Notes: generated by a model from the letters alone, not told the origin. Numbered from the stretch's first letter, positions 1 through 8,522 are shown. The stretch: DNA of 64,000 nucleotides from Paenibacillus sp. FSL A5-0031 (GCF_001956295.1 NZ_MRTD01000004.1:248001-312000), one strand, 5' to 3'. Program-made: numbers and translations.

Positions 1-1762
1 TCTTTTTCGGAGCCAGCACATTATCCTTCACGCTTACGCCCTGAATGTAACCTTCATAAAGTGCATGTGCCATATTTTCTCTTGCCCAGCCAGCAACTTG
101 ATTAGCATCCTTAAAGTCAGCCAACGGAGGAGCAGAGACCGATAAATAGTAAAGATTTTTGGCCACAGCAGGCGCAGCATCCTTCCGATACCCGGTAAGA
201 GTAACAACATGCACACCGGATGGCATGCCTGCAAAAGCCACTTTCCCTTTCGCATCGGTCACCATCGTCTTCCCACCTACTGTCACCGTTATATTCGGCG
301 CCGGCAGATGACCCGATTTACGATTCGCTTTCTTAACGAACAGCTCGAAAGGAGAATTCGCTGAAGGCCGTCCCTCAGCTAGTTCGCCATTTACATTTGA
401 GCCATTAACCACGACTAAGTCGATAACCTCGGTTGTATCCGAACCATAATAAAGCAGCAATCGACTTCTATCACTAAGAACATTCCCGCTGCTAGCATTT
501 TCTGGGAACATCCAACTGCCATATCTACTATACTCAGCGAACTTCCATCCATTCTTTCCGCCGTATTGCAGGGCGTCGATGCCTTTAATCGAGGTGATTA
601 CCATCTCCCCGGAAGGAGCTGTCTTCGTCTCATAGGCAATTCCTTCTTGCTTAAGAAAAGCAAGAGCCGTATCAATCGCCTTACCGCCACTTGGAACGCG
701 TCCTTGTGCAATCGTACCGGTAGGCCCCTCGATCTGAATAATCGCGCTGCCCGCAGCCAAATTCAAGTCATCGATCAGCCGTTCTTTGCCGTTCACATGC
801 AGCTTATAAGCGGTCAACGCCAAATAAGCGTGGAGCGTCGCCGTCATATCCAAAACGCCATCGCTGCGCTCCGAGAATCCACCTTCATCCAATCGACGAG
901 ACATCAGAAAATCGAGCGGCTGAACGCCTCCCTGCTGCGCGAACGCAGCAGCGTCCATTCGTTGCGATGACAGTGCAATGATAACCTGTGCTGTCGCCGC
1001 TGTGCTGAATTCGAAACCGCCGTCGACTGATTGCTGCATGCGCAGCCACTCCAGCGCTTTCTGCTCTGACTCCGTCAGCTCCCGATCTTGCGATCTCGAA
1101 ATGAGTGACAATCCTGTCACAGCTACAGCCGTTGCCATAGCACTACCTTTCCCATTAACGGACTCGGACCAGCTTCCATCTTTCAGCTGCTGATTTGTGA
1201 TGATATGAGAAAACGCGTCAGGATACCAGAAAGGGTTTGAATTAGGAGAGTAGGGACTGGAACTCTTCGCCACGACATAAGCGGGTACGAGTTCATATAT
1301 CCCTTTCTTCTCAAGGTCAGGATTGTTCAAAACGGCTGAGAAAAAATCAAGACCAGCGATATTGTTAATGTTGCTGCCGCCAGCAGCAGCATAAGCGATC
1401 ACCGTTCTTGTCATTTCTGTATACGTATCAAATCTTCCGCCATTGTTTAATATGACATCCGCTTTCTCCTGCAGGAAGCCTTTTGGAACTGCTCGGCCGT
1501 TCTTTGCAAATCCGATCGCCGCCCAATCCGAAAAGGGCTTCTGATCATATAGCAATTGCTCCGCTTCCTTTAATGCATCCTGCATGTCTGTTGTGAAGGC
1601 CAGCGAACGATCGACCTTGCTGCTTGCGTTAACGCTGCCGCCAGATGCCAGCTTCTCCGGCGTATTGGCTGACGCGACGCCAACAAGCAGCTGCAACATC
1701 AGACATCCAGCCAGAAAGACGCGCCCCATTCTCATTATTAATTTCAATCCATTTTGTTTCAT
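1..1762 (-). CDS. SLH-anchored secreted protein with terpenoid-toroid-like repeats and DUF4430-like domain (3' end cut by window)
   Basis: An open frame runs from the ATG at 1762 to the left edge (at least 587 codons) behind a strong ribosome binding site, GGAGGGGGAG. The N-terminus has a basic start and hydrophobic core ending near VASANT, so it should be exported. Residues about 130-310 contain DGSW and DGGF motifs typical of prenyltransferase/squalene-cyclase-like alpha-toroid repeats. A DUF4430-like segment follows (about 320-430), then a carboxypeptidase-regulatory-like beta domain (about 465-520). The last visible part, LADFKDANQVAGWARENMAH, is the start of an SLH domain, so more SLH copies probably lie outside the window. 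Inferred role: cell-wall-bound surface protein; ligand unknown. Confidence 0.85.
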   Translation of the reverse strand, partial: MKQNGLKLIMRMGRVFLAGCLMLQLLVGVASANTPEKLASGGSVNASSKVDRSLAFTTDMQDALKEAEQLLYDQKPFSDWAAIGFAKNGRAVPKGFLQEKADVILNNGGRFDTYTEMTRTVIAYAAAGGSNINNIAGLDFFSAVLNNPDLEKKGIYELVPAYVVAKSSSPYSPNSNPFWYPDAFSHIITNQQLKDGSWSESVNGKGSAMATAVAVTGLSLISRSQDRELTESEQKALEWLRMQQSVDGGFEFSTAATAQVIIALSSQRMDAAAFAQQGGVQPLDFLMSRRLDEGGFSERSDGVLDMTATLHAYLALTAYKLHVNGKERLIDDLNLAAGSAIIQIEGPTGTIAQGRVPSGGKAIDTALAFLKQEGIAYETKTAPSGEMVITSIKGIDALQYGGKNGWKFAEYSRYGSWMFPENASSGNVLSDRSRLLLYYGSDTTEVIDLVVVNGSNVNGELAEGRPSANSPFELFVKKANRKSGHLPAPNITVTVGGKTMVTDAKGKVAFAGMPSGVHVVTLTGYRKDAAPAVAKNLYYLSVSAPPLADFKDANQVAGWARENMAHALYEGYIQGVSVKDNVLAPKK

Positions 1763-1867
1763 TCGTATTGCTCCCCCTCCTGCAAATCAACGTAAATCGT
1801 TTTAATGGTAAAATTTACACTAATTGTTAGACGGTACAAAACGTTATTTGTTTCGAATCATCTAAAT

Positions 1868-1917
1868 AAAAACGGCGATAGACTAGGGCGTCATCATGAC
1901 GTGCTAGTCTGTCGCCG
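1868..1917 (-). terminator. Intrinsic terminator of the TPR gene
   Basis: A 14-bp stem with one G-U pair (1873-1886 with 1904-1917) encloses a loop holding its own short inverted repeat, GTCAT/ATGAC. On the minus strand it is followed by TTTTTATTT. It lies just downstream of the TPR gene. Confidence 0.85.
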
Positions 1918-1942
1918 TATAGTTGGACAATAGCAGGCTGGC

Positions 1943-2425
1943 TTAATTCCATACCTGATCCAATTTGTCTGAATAAAAAAAGATAGCTCTCTTGTACGAC
2001 TGAACTCCCTCATCAGCGCTCGTTTCAGCTAATTGCTTCAATAAAATTTCCATTGCCTTGTCGTAAGCCTTCAAGTTGTATTGAACCATCGCATAAAACA
2101 CCTGAAACTCTCTACGTTCTGGAAACTCTTTTATTGCTACTTCAAATATACGTTTTGATTCATCATACATGCCTAAAGTACGATATGTACTCCCTAGGCC
2201 TAACAATGCCCCTTCTCTTTCTTTACCTACTAATCCTAGTTCCAATGATTTTTCATAAAAAGGGACGGCTTCCCTTTCGAGTCCCATAGCATCATGAACC
2301 CATGCTAGTTGATACCATATCGAAGAATTTTGCTGCTCTTCTTTGACTAAATCTATTAGCAATGTCTTGGCTTCTTCCAGTTTCCCTGCTTCTCTTAAAC
2401 TTATGGCGGTATGAAGCTTATCCAT
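1943..2425 (-). CDS. Tetratricopeptide repeat protein
   Basis: The 160-residue protein has TPR-type helical pairs throughout, for example AISLREAGKLEEAKTLLIDL, then WYQLAWVHDAMGLEREAVPF, and YRTLGMYDESKRIFEVAI. TPR proteins are protein-interaction scaffolds; the partner cannot be told. No signal peptide is visible, so it should be cytosolic. The ATG at 2425 was chosen because AAAGGA lies 9 nt upstream. Earlier in-frame ATGs sit on or before that site. The upstream region carries five CGTTT pentanucleotides. It is a single-gene unit closed by a strong terminator. Confidence 0.8.
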   Translation of the reverse strand: MDKLHTAISLREAGKLEEAKTLLIDLVKEEQQNSSIWYQLAWVHDAMGLEREAVPFYEKSLELGLVGKEREGALLGLGSTYRTLGMYDESKRIFEVAIKEFPERREFQVFYAMVQYNLKAYDKAMEILLKQLAETSADEGVQSYKRAIFFYSDKLDQVWN

Positions 2426-2451
2426 GATATTCATTCCTTTTAAAATCAATT

Positions 2452-2476
2452 CGTTTCGTTTCGTTTCGTTTCGTTT
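2452..2476. repeat. Pentanucleotide simple repeat (CGTTT)5
   Basis: Five uninterrupted copies of CGTTT (AAACG on the coding strand) lie 27 bp upstream of the chosen TPR-gene start, just before its ribosome binding site. Perfect 5-bp tandem repeats can change copy number by slippage. Here that would change leader length or promoter spacing rather than reading frame. Confidence 0.9.
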
Positions 2477-2609
2477 ATAGTATCATAATTAGGAAATCAG
2501 CCTAATTCTAGTTTATTTATAAAACAAAATCGAATCTGAGCCGCACTTGCCCGATTACACTTTCCGATTCAATCATCAGTCCACAGACAGCATGCCAAGA
2601 TCACTTTTC

Positions 2610-2792
2610 TAACGAACAGTATCATGCTTATTACGCAAAAAACTGCATCTTTTTAAATTTAACGAACCTTATTCACGCTATTCCATGATTTACAGGGTGC
2701 TATAAGTAGTTTTTCGCGAAATAACGATTCTGGAGTTCGTTATAATTTTAAACCGTTCCGAATGATTCAAATAAGACCTGTTGGGTTCGTTA
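2610..2792. repeat. 183-bp structured intergenic repeat, copy A (++-- array of 24-bp motif)
   Basis: Four copies of a 24-bp motif, consensus TAACGAACTCCAG-N3-CGTTATTT, start at 2610 and 2660 (forward) and at 2719 and 2769 (reverse). Start-to-start spacings are 50, 59 and 50. The element is thus an imperfect palindrome with 74-bp arms around a 35-bp centre. A second copy with identical spacing is at 53717-53899. No coding sequence overlaps it. It fills most of the 570-bp gap between the TPR gene and metE. Confidence 0.85.
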
Positions 2793-2924
2793 GCCATAGT
2801 CTAGCCCAAGATCTAAGATCACAATGACCTCTCCTATCAGAGGCCGTACAAGCATCAAAAGTATAGTTACCTTGTGTGGCAACGAAAATGTATAATTTGG
2901 AATATAGCATGTTGATTTGGCACA

Positions 2925-2976
2925 ATTAAAATAGGGCTGTTCCAAAAGTAGATAAATCTACTTTCAGGACAGCCCT
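2925..2976 (-). terminator. Intrinsic terminator of metE
   Basis: A long two-part stem (AGGGCTGT and AAAGTAGAT with their complements, 2933-2976) is followed on the minus strand by TATTTTAATT. It begins 20 bp after the metE stop codon. Confidence 0.85.
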
Positions 2977-2995
2977 ACCCTATTATTAACCTAGC

Positions 2996-5284
2996 TTACA
3001 CCTGCAAAGAATGTTTCGCACGAGCGATCTGTGTCGCTTCAACCATGTTGCGCAAGGAATCAACGGTTTCTTCGAGTCCACGTGTTTTAAGTCCGCAGTC
3101 TGGGTTAATCCAGAACAACTTCGGATCAAGCACACGCAAAGCGCGTTCGATCATACTCGTCATTTCCTCCACTCGCGGAATACGCGGGCTGTGGATGTCG
3201 TATACGCCTAAACCTATACCCAGCTTGTAAGTATTCAGCTCAAAGCTATGAATCAATTCACCATGACTGCGTGAAGTCTCGATGGAGATAACATCTGCAT
3301 CCATCGCTTCAATGGAATCAATCATGTCATGGAACTCGCAATAACACATATGCGTGTGAATTTGCGTCGTATCCTGAACCGTGCATGTAGTCACGCGGAA
3401 AGCTTTGACAGCCCAAGCTAAATAGTTGGCTTGGTCTTCTTCCTTAAGCGGCAGACCTTCGCGAACCGCAGGCTCATCAACCTGAATCATCCCAATGCCC
3501 GCTTGCTCAAGCGCTTCTACCTCTTGTCTAAGCGCATAGGCAAGCTGGTAAGCGATTTGCTCACGCGTAATGTCATCACGGACGAACGACCAGTTCATGA
3601 TCGTGATCGGTCCCGTAAGCATTCCTTTAACTGGACGTTCAGTCTTCGACTGAGCATACTTCGTTTCCTCGACAGTCATTGCTTCTTCAAACGCTACATC
3701 TCCAAAAATAATTGGCGGCTTCACGCAGCGGGAGCCATACGACTGTACCCATCCGAACTGAGTGAACGCAAAGCCCGCAAGCTTCTCACCGAAAAACTCA
3801 ACCATATCTGTCCGTTCAAATTCGCCATGCACAAGTACATCCAGTCCGATTTCTTCCTGAAGCTTAATCCAGATATCGATTTGCTCACGGATGAAGTTAG
3901 CGTATTGTTCATTGTTCCAATCACCCTTGCGCCATTGTTGACGGGCTTTGCGCACCTCTGCGGATTGCGGGAAGCTGCCAATTGTCGTCGTTGGGAAAAT
4001 CGGCAATTGCCATTTTTTCTGTTGTGCAATATGACGCTCAGAAAATGGCAGATTGCGTGTTGGATTCTGCTCGCTAATAGCGGCTACGGCTTGCTGAATG
4101 TTGCTCCGATTGCGCTCGCCTGATTGCTTAAGCGCCTCTAGAGCAGCATCACATTTCTCAAGCTCGGCAGTAATGAAAGCATCTTCTGAAGTAACTGCTT
4201 TCGCAAGAAGAACAATCTCATCCAGCTTCTCATCTGCAAATGCTAGAGCACCCTTTAGTTCAGGCAATAGCTTAGTCTCATTTTGCACTGTGACTGGAAC
4301 ATGAAGCAGGCTGCAAGATGACTGTACAATTAGCTGTTCAGCCGTTACGACTTCAGCCAACTCTTTCAACAATGCCAATTTATCGCGAAGTGACGCTTTC
4401 CAGATGCCGCGGCCATCAATGACTCCTGCACCTAGAACCTTGTCCTGAGGGAAGCCAAATTGCTTAATGAATGACAAGTTTGCGGACAAACCGTGTACGA
4501 AGTCAAGCCCAATTCCTTTGACCGGCAACGCAACGATGTCAGTATAGTTTTCTACGGATTCGAAATACGTTTGCAGCATGATGTTTAGATTAGTTACCGA
4601 TGCAGCAAGCGTGGTATAAATATTTTTTAGGCGACTGCGATCAGCATCGCTAAGTTTTGTTACAAGAATTGGTTCATCTATTTGTACCCACTGAACGCCT
4701 TCTTTTTCAAGCTCTTGCAGGATCTGCACATAAAGCGGCAGCAATCGATCCAGCCAAGCATCCGTCTCTGATTGACTATATCCTTTTGACAGCTTCAAGA
4801 AGGTTAATGGGCCAACAATAACAGGTTTACCCTCGATACCGAGCTTTTCTTTAGCTTCCAAATATGCGATAAGCGGCTTATTCTCTGTAAGTACAGGTGC
4901 TGCTCCGTCCAGTTCAGGTACGATGTAGTGATAGTTGGTGTTAAACCACTTGGTCATTTCGCTTGCCGTTGCATCCTTCGTTCCGCGGGCAATGCCATAA
5001 TAAACCGACAGTGGTACTGAACCGCCTTCATATGTGAAGCGCTTCGGAATGATCCCGAACATTGTTGCTGTATCAAGAATGTGATCGTAATAGCTGAAAT
5101 CATTGACCGAGATAAGGTCGATGCCTTTCTCCTGTTGCTTGCGCAAATGATTCAAACGGATTTCTTGAAGCTTGCCATGGAACTCTGATTCTTCAAGCTT
5201 GCCTGCCCAGAACGCTTCTAGCGCCTTCTTCCATTCCCGATCCGCACCAATACGTGGATATCCCAAAACACTGCTTTTCACCAT
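2996..5284 (-). CDS. metE: Cobalamin-independent methionine synthase (5-methyltetrahydropteroyltriglutamate-homocysteine methyltransferase)
   Basis: MetE transfers the methyl group of 5-methyltetrahydrofolate polyglutamate to homocysteine, the last step of methionine synthesis, in the cytosol. The 762-residue protein is full length, with two barrel domains; the C-terminal one starts near FPTTTIGSFPQ. The zinc ligands are visible as H645 and C647 in HTHMC, E669 in ISIETS and C730 in NPDCG, with the spacing of the E. coli enzyme (+2, +22, +61). The ribosome binding site is TAGGAG. The 110-bp upstream gap shows no S-box or T-box but has a LysR-type inverted repeat, and the adjacent upstream gene is a LysR regulator. 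A MetF-like gene near 49.5 kb could supply the methyl donor. Confidence 0.97.
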   Translation of the reverse strand: MVKSSVLGYPRIGADREWKKALEAFWAGKLEESEFHGKLQEIRLNHLRKQQEKGIDLISVNDFSYYDHILDTATMFGIIPKRFTYEGGSVPLSVYYGIARGTKDATASEMTKWFNTNYHYIVPELDGAAPVLTENKPLIAYLEAKEKLGIEGKPVIVGPLTFLKLSKGYSQSETDAWLDRLLPLYVQILQELEKEGVQWVQIDEPILVTKLSDADRSRLKNIYTTLAASVTNLNIMLQTYFESVENYTDIVALPVKGIGLDFVHGLSANLSFIKQFGFPQDKVLGAGVIDGRGIWKASLRDKLALLKELAEVVTAEQLIVQSSCSLLHVPVTVQNETKLLPELKGALAFADEKLDEIVLLAKAVTSEDAFITAELEKCDAALEALKQSGERNRSNIQQAVAAISEQNPTRNLPFSERHIAQQKKWQLPIFPTTTIGSFPQSAEVRKARQQWRKGDWNNEQYANFIREQIDIWIKLQEEIGLDVLVHGEFERTDMVEFFGEKLAGFAFTQFGWVQSYGSRCVKPPIIFGDVAFEEAMTVEETKYAQSKTERPVKGMLTGPITIMNWSFVRDDITREQIAYQLAYALRQEVEALEQAGIGMIQVDEPAVREGLPLKEEDQANYLAWAVKAFRVTTCTVQDTTQIHTHMCYCEFHDMIDSIEAMDADVISIETSRSHGELIHSFELNTYKLGIGLGVYDIHSPRIPRVEEMTSMIERALRVLDPKLFWINPDCGLKTRGLEETVDSLRNMVEATQIARAKHSLQV

Positions 5285-5369
5285 CTCGTAACACTCCTAT
5301 ACAAATTGTTACAAGAAAGATAACACGTATTCACTGTTATAGAGTAACTGGATTAAACTATATCTAGTC

Positions 5370-5384
5370 ATAGCCTTAAGCTAT
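5370..5384. promoter_or_regulatory. Candidate LysR-type operator upstream of metE
   Basis: An inverted repeat ATAGC-CTTAA-GCTAT lies between the LysR gene and metE, next to a second near-palindrome ACTATATCTAGT (5358-5369). It has the A/T-rich dyad form of LysR boxes and lies about 85 bp upstream of the metE start. Function is inferred from position. Confidence 0.5.
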
Positions 5385-5394
5385 ACCCGCACTT

Positions 5395-6297
5395 TTATTT
5401 GCCAATCGCTTGTTTGAGTGCCTCAATATAGGCCGATCCGAGCTTGGATAAGGAAGCATTTCGCTGTGAAATCCAACCTACATTAATCGTCTCCTCGCAA
5501 TCGAGCGGCACAGGAATAATCTCATTGCCGTTTAAATCAGCGCTTAGAACGCCAGTTGATATTGTATATCCATTTAATCCGATCAACAGATTGAACAGCG
5601 TCGCCCGATCATTTACACGGATGCTTTTTTTATGAGTCATCGTACTTAAAATTTCTTCTGAAAAATGAAATGAATTGTATTCGCCTTGGTCAAAGGACAA
5701 ATAAGGATAATTTTGAAGCTGGTCAATGGTCACGATCGATTGATTGGCTAACGGGTTATTAATGCTGATGAAAATATGAGGCTTAGCTGTAAATAAGCTA
5801 ATAAACTGTAAATTCGCCGTTTTGAGCAGCTTATTGATGACCTTCCCATTGAACTCGTTAAGATACAAGATTCCAATCTCGCTGCGCAGGCTTTTAACAT
5901 CTTCAATAATTTCGTAGGTTTTAGTCTCACGCAATGTTAATTCATATTCTTCCTGACCATACTCGCGAACCAAACTGACAAATGCATTCACTGCAAAAGC
6001 ATAATGCTGAGTAGAAACCGAAAAATGCTGCGGCGAAGGCTTGGCATTAAGGTAACGGCTTTCCAACAATTCCGCCTGCTCAACGACTTGCCTTGCATAA
6101 CTTAAAAACTCAACACCTTCCTTAGAAAGTGAAATTCCTTTATTGGATCTCTCGAAAATCTCTAGCTGCATTTCCTCTTCCAGATCCTTAATGGCATTGG
6201 AAAGACTAGGCTGAGAAATAAACAACCGCTTGGCTGCCTCATTAATGGAGCCTCGATTGGCAACCTCAATTACATATTTTAATTGTTGTAGAGTCAA
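5395..6297 (-). CDS. LysR-family regulator, MtaR/CmbR/FhuR-like (sulfur amino acid control)
   Basis: The N-terminal winged helix-turn-helix (about 1-60) reads LTLQQLKYVIEVANRGSINE followed by SQPSLSNAIKDLEEE, close to streptococcal and lactococcal MtaR/CmbR regulators of methionine and cysteine genes. The effector-binding domain follows (about 90-300). The TTG at 6297 was chosen because GAAGGGAG lies 7 nt upstream; it gives 300 residues, the usual LysR length. A longer frame reaching 6363 has no comparable site. It lies directly upstream of metE on the same strand, so control of metE, sensing a precursor such as O-acetylserine or homocysteine, is likely but inferred. Confidence 0.85.
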   Translation of the reverse strand: MTLQQLKYVIEVANRGSINEAAKRLFISQPSLSNAIKDLEEEMQLEIFERSNKGISLSKEGVEFLSYARQVVEQAELLESRYLNAKPSPQHFSVSTQHYAFAVNAFVSLVREYGQEEYELTLRETKTYEIIEDVKSLRSEIGILYLNEFNGKVINKLLKTANLQFISLFTAKPHIFISINNPLANQSIVTIDQLQNYPYLSFDQGEYNSFHFSEEILSTMTHKKSIRVNDRATLFNLLIGLNGYTISTGVLSADLNGNEIIPVPLDCEETINVGWISQRNASLSKLGSAYIEALKQAIGK

Positions 6298-6387
6298 TGA
6301 AATACTCCCTTCTAACATCCTGCTTGTCTTTCTTACATTATACATATAAAACAAGTCAAACATTGCATCCTCTGCTGTTTAAGCATA

Positions 6388-6418
6388 AGAAAAAGGAACC
6401 CGAATTGCAGCGGATTCC
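6388..6418 (-). terminator. Intrinsic terminator
   Basis: On the minus strand the GGAATCCG and CGGGTTCC arms pair (6395-6418) and are followed by TTTTTCTT. It ends the transcript of the methyltransferase, kinase and small-ORF group. Confidence 0.75.
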
Positions 6419-6467
6419 CAAACGTTCTTTAAAGCTATCGCTGGAAGACTGACTCTACGTCCATCCT

Positions 6468-6671
6468 TCAGTTTTTGGCTATAGCACTGCTTTCGGTACA
6501 ATCATTTAATATACCTCTACTGATGAAAGGTGCGATTGACACTAGTGCTTTTAAGCATTCTTTCTCAAAAGCTTTTTTCGCGCATTCATCAATCGCACCT
6601 TGATTAATAAATGGGGCTAACGATACGTACTTTTTGTATATCAATCGGTGCTTGAGCCCAGAATTTCTCAA
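6468..6671 (-). CDS. Small protein or remnant with duplicated LAPFI motif
   Basis: The 67-residue frame starts at a TTG that overlaps the stop codon of the kinase gene. It contains two similar segments, YVSLAPFINQGAIDECAKKA and LVSIAPFISRGILNDCTESS, about 26 residues apart. The pattern L-A-P-F-[IL] followed by a short helix occurs as a repeat in longer Firmicutes proteins (family recollection, not checked). There is no ribosome binding site and no longer frame, so this may be either a translationally coupled small protein or the surviving tail of a lost gene. Function unknown. Confidence 0.35.
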   Translation of the reverse strand: MRNSGLKHRLIYKKYVSLAPFINQGAIDECAKKAFEKECLKALVSIAPFISRGILNDCTESSAIAKN

Positions 6672-7669
6672 ACCAGATAAAATTCAAGTAGTGCTTGCAA
6701 GGCCTCACGATGCTCGTTCAACCAGTTATTTCGTGTTTGAAATTGATGGAGTATATAGTTGAAATTAGCTTCAATCGGTTTACCTGAGTAATGCTGGCCT
6801 ATATAAATATGGAGAACTGCAATATGATAAATCTGCGTCATGAGCTGCAAATGATTAATTTCTTGAATAGTTGCCTTGCGATAAACGGCATAGCCCTTGA
6901 TATAAGCTTCAGTCAGTTCCATAGATCCATTCGATATTTGCAAAATATGATTAAGGCTGATGACAAATTCCATAAAACCAGCATCAATCGAAGTGAAATC
7001 AAAATCCAATACGCCACATATGTAGTTGTTTTGGGACAATAGGTTGAATATGAGCAAATCATGATGAACGAGCTGCCTTGGCAAACTTTTTAGCTGGTGA
7101 ATAGACATCTCAACGGACAAAATCGTATCTTTATAGAAGTTCAGGTGGGATTCAGAAATGTAAAATGGCGGATTTTCAATAAAAGAAGTTATATCATTAC
7201 GCTCGGCGAGTGGATGAAGATCATAAAGATCCGAGAAAGCTTTTCCATGGTGATCTAGCAGATCAGTTTCATATTTGCTCAGTGTTGAAGAGATTTCTCC
7301 AACTACCTGACCAAACTTCAAGGCTTGTTGTGCTTCTACTATTTCTGGTACACGGCCTTCAATAAATGATACGACCGCACCTAAAGTACCGTCTGCTAAT
7401 TGTATGTATTCCTCCCCATTGAGCGCCCGAAGAAATACAGGCACTTGAAAAGTAAGATTACTGCCACTTAAAAACGAAGTTATTTTCGATTCCATTTCCA
7501 TGCTTTGAACATTTTTCGTATAGCGATCGTAGATGCGGACTACATATTTTCGATCATTGATTTTAACAATCTTCGTGAGGTTTGTTAAACCAAAAGGAAC
7601 GGACTCGATTTCATAGCTCGGATGAATAAAATAATAGTGTATTAGCTCATCGATTACTGTCTGCATCAT
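6668..7669 (-). CDS. Aminoglycoside-phosphotransferase-fold kinase (APH/homoserine-kinase-II-like)
   Basis: The 333-residue protein has the APH-type catalytic loop HHDLLIFNLL (H-x-D-x4-N) and the metal-binding DFD in GVLDFDFTSID, so ATP-dependent phosphotransfer is expected. The N-lobe shows the nucleotide-binding lysine region RKYVVRIYD. The family covers small-molecule kinases (homoserine, choline, aminoglycosides, macrolides), and the substrate cannot be read from sequence. It starts at tandem ATGs behind AGGGGGAT. It lies 33 bp downstream of a methyltransferase gene on the same strand, so the two are probably co-transcribed. Confidence 0.8.
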   Translation of the reverse strand: MMQTVIDELIHYYFIHPSYEIESVPFGLTNLTKIVKINDRKYVVRIYDRYTKNVQSMEMESKITSFLSGSNLTFQVPVFLRALNGEEYIQLADGTLGAVVSFIEGRVPEIVEAQQALKFGQVVGEISSTLSKYETDLLDHHGKAFSDLYDLHPLAERNDITSFIENPPFYISESHLNFYKDTILSVEMSIHQLKSLPRQLVHHDLLIFNLLSQNNYICGVLDFDFTSIDAGFMEFVISLNHILQISNGSMELTEAYIKGYAVYRKATIQEINHLQLMTQIYHIAVLHIYIGQHYSGKPIEANFNYILHQFQTRNNWLNEHREALQALLEFYLV

Positions 7670-7702
7670 ATCCCCCTAATCCTAATAAAGAATTCTATCC
7701 TT

Positions 7703-8428
7703 CTATTTCCGAGCTTTCACAATGAGAAAATGAGGATTAGTCGAAAGACGATCATACCAACGCTTATACCAATCCATAGCATGTGGTTTATCTTTAAAAG
7801 CTAAATCCGGCTGCGGCTCGATGATTTGATCAATGATAAATTGGTCAGATGTGACATTCAGAATCTCTTGAAGAGGCCTCCTATAAAATGTAACCTCCAC
7901 AGGGCCAGATTCTTTCTTGTTCCAGGTTTCCATAAGCAGCTCGTGAGCGAAATAATCAGGTCTTTCAAAATGTTTAAAGTCCATAAATGGATGATGTACG
8001 GAGAAAATAACTTGTCCACCCGGTTTCAATATGCGATGGAATTCTTGAAAGGTTGGCGCCCAATCATCGATATAGTGCAGGGTTAATGAGCTTACTATAA
8101 GGTTGAATGTTTCGTTTTTAAATGGGAGGGGCTCAGTTAAATCACAAGCGAATACTTCTGCCTCATAACCAACTCGTCTTTTGCATGCTTCTACCATAGC
8201 AGGACTCAAATCAATAGCCGTTACTTGAGCACCGCGCTTTAAAAATTGCTCCGTGTACCAACCTGCAGCACAGCCAGCATCAAGGACTGTAAGTGAATTC
8301 ATATCATTTGGCATAAGTTTCATCATTGCTTGCCGCTCATAATAAGCGTTGTGCCCACTCTCCGTATCCACATGCTTTTCGTAGTCTTTTGCAAGTTTGT
8401 CGTACGCTGTGACAACCTTTTCCTTCAT
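7703..8428 (-). CDS. Class I SAM-dependent methyltransferase
   Basis: SAM-binding motif I is VLDAGCAAGWYTEQF (about 48-62). Motif II is the acidic strand end VTAIDLSP, and a later motif reads LIVSSLTLHYIDDW before FHRILKPGG. This is the UbiE/Methyltransf_11 pattern of enzymes that methylate small molecules. The ribosome binding site AGGAGGGTG supports the start. It is first in a probable two- or three-gene unit with the APH-fold kinase. The pairing of a methyltransferase with a kinase may suggest drug or metabolite modification, but that is inference. Confidence 0.85.
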   Translation of the reverse strand: MKEKVVTAYDKLAKDYEKHVDTESGHNAYYERQAMMKLMPNDMNSLTVLDAGCAAGWYTEQFLKRGAQVTAIDLSPAMVEACKRRVGYEAEVFACDLTEPLPFKNETFNLIVSSLTLHYIDDWAPTFQEFHRILKPGGQVIFSVHHPFMDFKHFERPDYFAHELLMETWNKKESGPVEVTFYRRPLQEILNVTSDQFIIDQIIEPQPDLAFKDKPHAMDWYKRWYDRLSTNPHFLIVKARK

Positions 8429-8498
8429 TTAGTTCACACCCTCCTATTTCTAGCTATAACAGCAGCTTGATAATACCATAATTTTTCAATTATTAGGT

Positions 8499-8522
8499 AA
8501 AAGACAGCCATCACAATGGCTG
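8499..8522 (-). terminator. Intrinsic terminator of small membrane protein gene
   Basis: A CAGCCAT/ATGGCTG stem with a 4-nt loop (8505-8522) is followed on the minus strand by TCTTTTACC. It lies between the small membrane protein gene and the methyltransferase gene. Confidence 0.65.

Noticed and set aside
2610..2792. CRISPR array
   Set aside because: Only four motif copies, two in each orientation, with related spacers; no cas genes and no direct-repeat array.
3431..4123. 230-codon plus-strand frame opposite metE
   Set aside because: It is the antisense shadow of a highly conserved enzyme; no ribosome binding site or family signal.
5285..5394. S-box (SAM) riboswitch before metE
   Set aside because: The gap is only 110 bp and lacks the conserved S-box core and a terminator; a LysR-type dyad explains it better.
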